In this document: one piece after another, positions 61,020-64,000 of the stretch
Position numbering within the stretch: position 1 is the first letter of the stretch
Layout: each line of letters begins with the position of its first letter
NCBI GenBank assembly: GCA_035538335.1
Contig: DATLKN010000050.1
Location: 124,001 to 188,000, forward strand
Length of the DNA: 64,000 nucleotides
DNA from: AP-15 sp035538335
GTDB lineage: Bacteria; Pseudomonadota; Alphaproteobacteria; ATCC43930; CGMCC-115725
Reading direction: 5' to 3'
Program-made: the position numbers and the translations under genes
Notes under the pieces: model-generated
What the model was told of the DNA's origin: nothing
The model's database searches: none
The model's input: the letters and a program-made list of their open reading frames with translations, nothing else

Positions 61020-61217
61020 GTGAAGCTCGACGCCCGGATCGATGCGGCGGAAGCGGCCCGCTACAAGCTCGTGCGCACCGATTCCTATGCCGATCTCGGC
61101 GGCGACATCGTGTGGGCGGACGAAGCGAGCGGCAGCTACGCCGTGCGCGGGCCCGACAATGCGGTGATCGAGCACTGTCTCGGTCCGAACGGCTTGCGCA
61201 TCGTGCCGCGCCGCTGA
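61020..61217 (+). CDS. Small hypothetical phage protein (65 aa)
   Basis: Starts with GTG 5 bases after the previous stop. 'RYKLVRTDSYADLGGDIVWADEASGSYAVRG' is a short mixed alpha/beta sequence without family assignment. Retained because it keeps the operon spacing and has no stop interruptions. Confidence 0.45.
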   Translation: MKLDARIDAAEAARYKLVRTDSYADLGGDIVWADEASGSYAVRGPDNAVIEHCLGPNGLRIVPRR

Positions 61218-61253
61218 CGGGCGAGCGCAGCCGGGCAATCCGGGATTTCCCCA

Positions 61254-61921
61254 ATGGCGATCTTTCTGCCGGCGGTAACGGCCGACATCGTCATCGATCT
61301 GAGCCATTGGCAGCGCGAGGTCGATTTCGCGCGCGTGCGGCAAGCCGGGATCGCGGCGGCGATCCTGAAGGCGAGCGAGGGCAGCGGCGCCGTCGATCCG
61401 CGCTATGGCGAGCGCGCCGCGGCGGCGCGGCAGGCGGGGCTGCTTCTCGGCGCCTACCATTTTCTCGACGCTTCCGACGGCGCCGCGCAGGCCGACAACT
61501 TCCTGGCGGCCGTGGCCCCTGCGCCGATCTTCTCGTCGCGCTCGATCTCGAACCCGATCCCGCCGGCGCCGACGCCACGCCCGAAAATGCCGCCGCCGCC
61601 GCCGCCCGCATCCGCGACAGGATCGGCCGGTGGCCCGTCCTCTATGTCGGGCGCTGGACGATCGCCGCGCCGCACGCGCTGCTCGCGCGCTGTCCGCTGT
61701 GGCTGCCGGAATACGGCGCCGCGCCGGTGTGCCCGCCCGGCTGGCGGCAATGGGTGTTGTGGCAGCACACCGACGGGCATGCCGGGGTGTCGCCGCAGCC
61801 GGTGCCCGGGGTGGGACCGTGCGACCGCAGCCGGTTCGCCGGTTCGCCGTCGCAGCTGCGGCTGTGGTGGCCGGGCATCGCCGCCGAACCCGCTTGGAAC
61901 GAGAAAGGAGAAGCCCCGTGA
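61254..61921 (+). pseudogene. GH25 endolysin interrupted by a frameshift
   Basis: The first frame encodes 'DIVIDLSHWQREVDFARVRQAGIAAAILKASEG' and 'GLLLGAYHFLDASD', the start of a GH25 muramidase. Near 61500-61522 the family sequence moves to the minus-1 frame, which gives 'LVALDLEPDPAGADA' with the catalytic DLE, then 'VLYVGRWTI' and 'WVLWQHTD'. Together they form about 222 residues, a normal GH25. A one-base deletion, a sequencing error or programmed slippage would all explain it. It begins with ATG 36 bases after the previous stop. Confidence 0.75.
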
Positions 61922-62112
61922 ACCTCGTCGCCTATCTGCTCGCCCGGTTGAAGGAGCCGTCGACCGCGGCCGGGATCGGTCTCTTCCTCGCGACGCTCGG
62001 CATCCATGTGCCCGAGCCGACCCTCAACGCCGCGGCCCAGCTCCTGACTGCGCTGCTCGGCTTTCTCGCCGTCGTCATCCCCGAAAAGGGCAATGCGGCG
62101 CCGGCGCCCTGA
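61918..62112 (+). CDS. Holin-like small membrane protein (64 aa)
   Basis: From GTG, with AAAGGAG 8 bases upstream, overlapping the endolysin stop. Two hydrophobic segments ('GIGLFLATLGIHV', 'AAQLLTALLGFLAVVIP') and a charged tail. Such proteins beside an endolysin are usually holins or related. Confidence 0.65.
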   Translation: MNLVAYLLARLKEPSTAAGIGLFLATLGIHVPEPTLNAAAQLLTALLGFLAVVIPEKGNAAPAP

Positions 62113-62125
62113 AAAGGAGGATCTC

Positions 62126-62434
62126 ATGCGTAAATTCGCGATTTCCGCGGCGCTCGCCGCGGCACTCGGCCTCGGCGCCTGCGCGCAGCTGTCGAGCGCC
62201 GTCGGCACGGTATGCACCCAGGTGCAATCCATCGAGAGCAATCCCGCCGCCGCCGGGCCGCTCGACGCGCAGGATCCGCATTCGGCGGTCGGCGTGTTGT
62301 GGGCCGACGCCAAGGCGGCCTGCGTCAACGGTGCCCCGGCGTCCGGCGTTTCGACCAATTGGACGCAGCTCGTCGTCAACGAGCTGACGGCGCTGCTGCC
62401 GAGCGTGCTGCCGGCGCTCGTCGGCCTTCTCTGA
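62126..62434 (+). CDS. Lipoprotein, possibly spanin-like
   Basis: 102 residues with AAGGAGG before the ATG. A lipobox, LGLGAC, ends a 19-residue signal. The mature part is short, Ala/Val-rich and has a hydrophobic C-terminus 'VVNELTALLPSVLPALVGLL'. At the end of a lysis module it could be an o-spanin-like protein. Followed by the terminator. Confidence 0.6.
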   Translation: MRKFAISAALAAALGLGACAQLSSAVGTVCTQVQSIESNPAAAGPLDAQDPHSAVGVLWADAKAACVNGAPASGVSTNWTQLVVNELTALLPSVLPALVGLL

Positions 62435-62507
62435 CCCGTGAAAGGAACTGCCGGCGGGGTCGACAAGACACCCTGACCGCATCAGCGGGAAATTTTCCTT
62501 GCGCTCC

Positions 62508-62540
62508 GCCGCCTCGGCCTATGCCGGGGCGGCTTTTTTT
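62508..62540 (+). terminator. Intrinsic terminator ending the phage operon
   Basis: Arms GCCGCCTCGGC and GCCGGGGCGGC pair at all 11 positions (one G-U) around CTAT and are followed by seven T. It closes the long rightward transcript. Confidence 0.9.
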
Positions 62541-62649
62541 GTTCGTGCCGGAACGGCGCGATCTGTCGCGGGCATGCGGCGCGCTTGCCGGTTGATCGGG
62601 GCGGCGGCTGCGGGCAATCTGCGGCCGGCCGGGGCAGGGGAGAACACGG

Positions 62650-62928
62650 ATGGCACGGGCTTATCTCGCGGGCGCGATCGTCGCGGGCGCGCTCGTCTTG
62701 GCGGGCTGCGCGGACCAGGGCAGCGCCGGCGAGAAGATCGTCAACGGCTGTCCGACCCCGGTCCATTATTCCGATGCGACCCTGAACAAGATCACCAAGG
62801 CGCTCGAAGCGCTGCCGCCCGGCAACGTGCTGCACCGCGCGATGACCGACTACGAATACGAGCGCGACGACCTGCGCTTTTGCCGCTGCACGGTCGCCGA
62901 GGCGGCGCCGCTGCCGAAGAAGGATTAG
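62650..62928 (+). CDS. Small lipoprotein (92 aa)
   Basis: A lipobox LVLAGC ends the signal peptide. The mature part has a Cys pair ('CPTPVHYSD', 'FCRCTVAE') and ends charged. GGGGAG precedes the ATG. It lies beyond the phage terminator, so it may be a host gene. Its stop overlaps the tail of the next gene by 4 bases. Confidence 0.6.
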   Translation: MARAYLAGAIVAGALVLAGCADQGSAGEKIVNGCPTPVHYSDATLNKITKALEALPPGNVLHRAMTDYEYERDDLRFCRCTVAEAAPLPKKD

Positions 62929-63107
62929 CGCGCGGCGACGAGCGCCAGCAGATGGCGCGCGAGCACCAGCGCGGCGGCGAGGCACAGGATCATCAGCGGC
63001 ACGAGATTGATTTTCCCCGGCCGGTAGGGCCGGCGGTCGAGAAAGAGCGCGCCGGCCAGCGCGCCCAGCGACAGGACGAGCCCGGCGATCGTGAACCCGA
63101 GGCTCAT
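62925..63107 (-). CDS. Small two-helix membrane protein (60 aa)
   Basis: Two hydrophobic helices ('GFTIAGLVLSLGALAGALFL', 'NLVPLMILCLAAALVLARHLLAL') joined by a basic loop 'DRRPYRPGK'. Not recognised. Divergent from the GH15 gene and convergent with the lipoprotein. Confidence 0.5.
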   Translation of the reverse strand: MSLGFTIAGLVLSLGALAGALFLDRRPYRPGKINLVPLMILCLAAALVLARHLLALVAAR

Positions 63108-63194
63108 CGCGGGCGCACCCCCGAATAAACCGCAGATAGCGGGATCGCTTCGCCTTCGCGTGAGTTAATCCATGGGGCTGCGGGCGCGAGGGAC

Positions 63195-64000
63195 ATGGCC
63201 GGAAACCTGCGCATTGAAGATTACGCGCTGATCGGCGATTGCGTCACCGCCGCGCTCGTCGGCAAGAACGGCTCGATCGATTGGCTGTGCCTGCCGCGCT
63301 TCGACTCGGGCGCCTGCTTTGCCGCCCTCCTGGGCAATCCCGAGCACGGGCGCTGGCTGATCGCGCCCGCTGATCCCGCACCGCGCGTCCGCCGCCGCTA
63401 CCGAGGCGGCTCGCTGATCCTCGAGACTGAGTTCGAGACCTCCGAGGGCACGGCAGAGCTGATCGACTTCATGCCGCGGATCGACGGCCCCCGCTCGCTC
63501 ATTCGGCTCGTGCGCGGCACGCGCGGGCGCGTTGCGATGCAGGTCGAGTTCGTCCTGCGCTTCGACTACGGATCGATCGTCCCGTGGGTCGAACGCCTCG
63601 ATCCGGGCGAGGGCGGCAAGGTCCCGGGCGGTATCCTCGCAGTCGGCGGACCGGACATGGCGGTGCTGCGCACGCCGGTGCGGCTCGTCGGCGAAAACCT
63701 GCACACGCGCGGCGAGTTCACCGTCGCCGAAGGGCAGACGATCCCGTTTGTCCTCAGTTACGGCTTGTCGCATCTGCCGCCGCCGGCGCCGCTCGACGCC
63801 GAGCGCGCGTTGCGCGATACGGAGGCGTTTTGGCAGGAATGGTCGAGCCGCTGCACGCCCGCCGGCCCGTGGAGCAAGGACGTATGCCGTTCGCTCGTCG
63901 TCCTAAAGGGGCTGACATATGCGCCGACCGGTGGCGTCGTCGCCGCGCCGACGACCTCGCTGCCTGAGCAGATCGGCGGCGTGCGCAATTGGGATTATCG
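63195..64000 (+). CDS. GH15 glucoamylase/trehalase-like protein, 3' end outside window
   Basis: The first 268 residues, 'GNLRIEDYALIGDCVTAALVGKNGSIDWLCLPRFDS', then a beta-sandwich domain and 'SLVVLKGLTYAPTGGVVAAPTTSLPEQIGGVRNWDYR', which opens the catalytic (alpha/alpha)6 barrel of GH15. These cytoplasmic enzymes hydrolyse trehalose or glucans. The catalytic glutamates lie beyond the window. It is the first clear host gene right of the phage-like region. Confidence 0.9.
   Translation, partial: MAGNLRIEDYALIGDCVTAALVGKNGSIDWLCLPRFDSGACFAALLGNPEHGRWLIAPADPAPRVRRRYRGGSLILETEFETSEGTAELIDFMPRIDGPRSLIRLVRGTRGRVAMQVEFVLRFDYGSIVPWVERLDPGEGGKVPGGILAVGGPDMAVLRTPVRLVGENLHTRGEFTVAEGQTIPFVLSYGLSHLPPPAPLDAERALRDTEAFWQEWSSRCTPAGPWSKDVCRSLVVLKGLTYAPTGGVVAAPTTSLPEQIGGVRNWDY

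Noticed and set aside
58354..61254. A 966-codon open frame antisense to the tail-tip genes
   Set aside because: No domain, spans several genuine genes and their boundaries.

Overview
The window is a high-GC chromosomal segment of an alphaproteobacterium, most likely from the Rhodospirillales or a neighbouring order. This rests on gene order and families: rpoZ-rel-acpS-lepB-rnc-era-recO-parC, a probable hopanoid C-3 methylase, a perfect CtrA-type site, an alphaproteobacterial SOS box, and recurrent CATTGCGAG...CTCGCAATG palindromic repeats. The assignment is inference; no rRNA gene is present.

Layout. (1) 1-10.5 kb is a catabolic or secondary-metabolism neighbourhood: three luciferase-like flavin monooxygenases, a Rieske ring-hydroxylating dioxygenase (alpha and beta), a PhzF-like isomerase, a cupin, a TauD-type dioxygenase, alpha/beta hydrolases, two methyltransferases and a lone VirB1-like transglycosylase. 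(2) 10.5-10.8 kb holds tRNA-Asn and tRNA-Cys behind a strong hairpin. (3) 10.9-19.6 kb is the housekeeping block rpoZ, rel, acpS, lepB, rnc, era, recO, parC; pdxJ is missing from its usual place. (4) 19.6-27.6 kb holds tusA, an iron alcohol dehydrogenase, a Rieske ferredoxin, a stand-alone Lrp ligand-binding domain, a DEAD-box helicase, infA, a cold-shock gene, parE, msrB and a DUF4337 membrane protein. (5) 27.7-39.5 kb holds a PAS histidine kinase behind a CtrA site, an MFS exporter, a PAS-like protein and a GNAT-like protein that converge, dienelactone hydrolase, M20 amidohydrolase, an aldolase/dehydrogenase fusion, DUF169 and the hopanoid methylase.

(6) 39.5-62.5 kb is a compact siphophage-like element. 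A leftward S24-type repressor faces a rightward run: a small Cys/His protein, a DUF6456-like regulator behind an SOS box, terminase small and large subunits, a three-gene cargo with two Sec-exported products (one a pectate-lyase-fold protein with four tandem repeats), portal, XkdF-like protease, major capsid, connectors, an opposite-strand HEPN-like gene, tail tube, frameshift-type tail chaperones, a short tape measure, DUF2460/DUF2163/NlpC/tail-tip proteins of the kind found in gene transfer agents, small membrane proteins, a frameshifted GH25 endolysin, a holin-like protein and a lipoprotein, closed by a strong terminator. No integrase, excisionase or replication gene is visible and the small terminase lacks a recognisable DNA-binding helix-turn-helix. 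It may be a defective prophage or a domesticated, SOS-controlled, GTA-like particle.

(7) 62.6-64 kb returns to apparent host genes: a lipoprotein, a membrane protein and the start of a GH15 glucoamylase/trehalase gene cut by the window edge. No CRISPR array, IS element or rRNA was seen. No stretch longer than 300 bases lacks both protein-coding and RNA genes.
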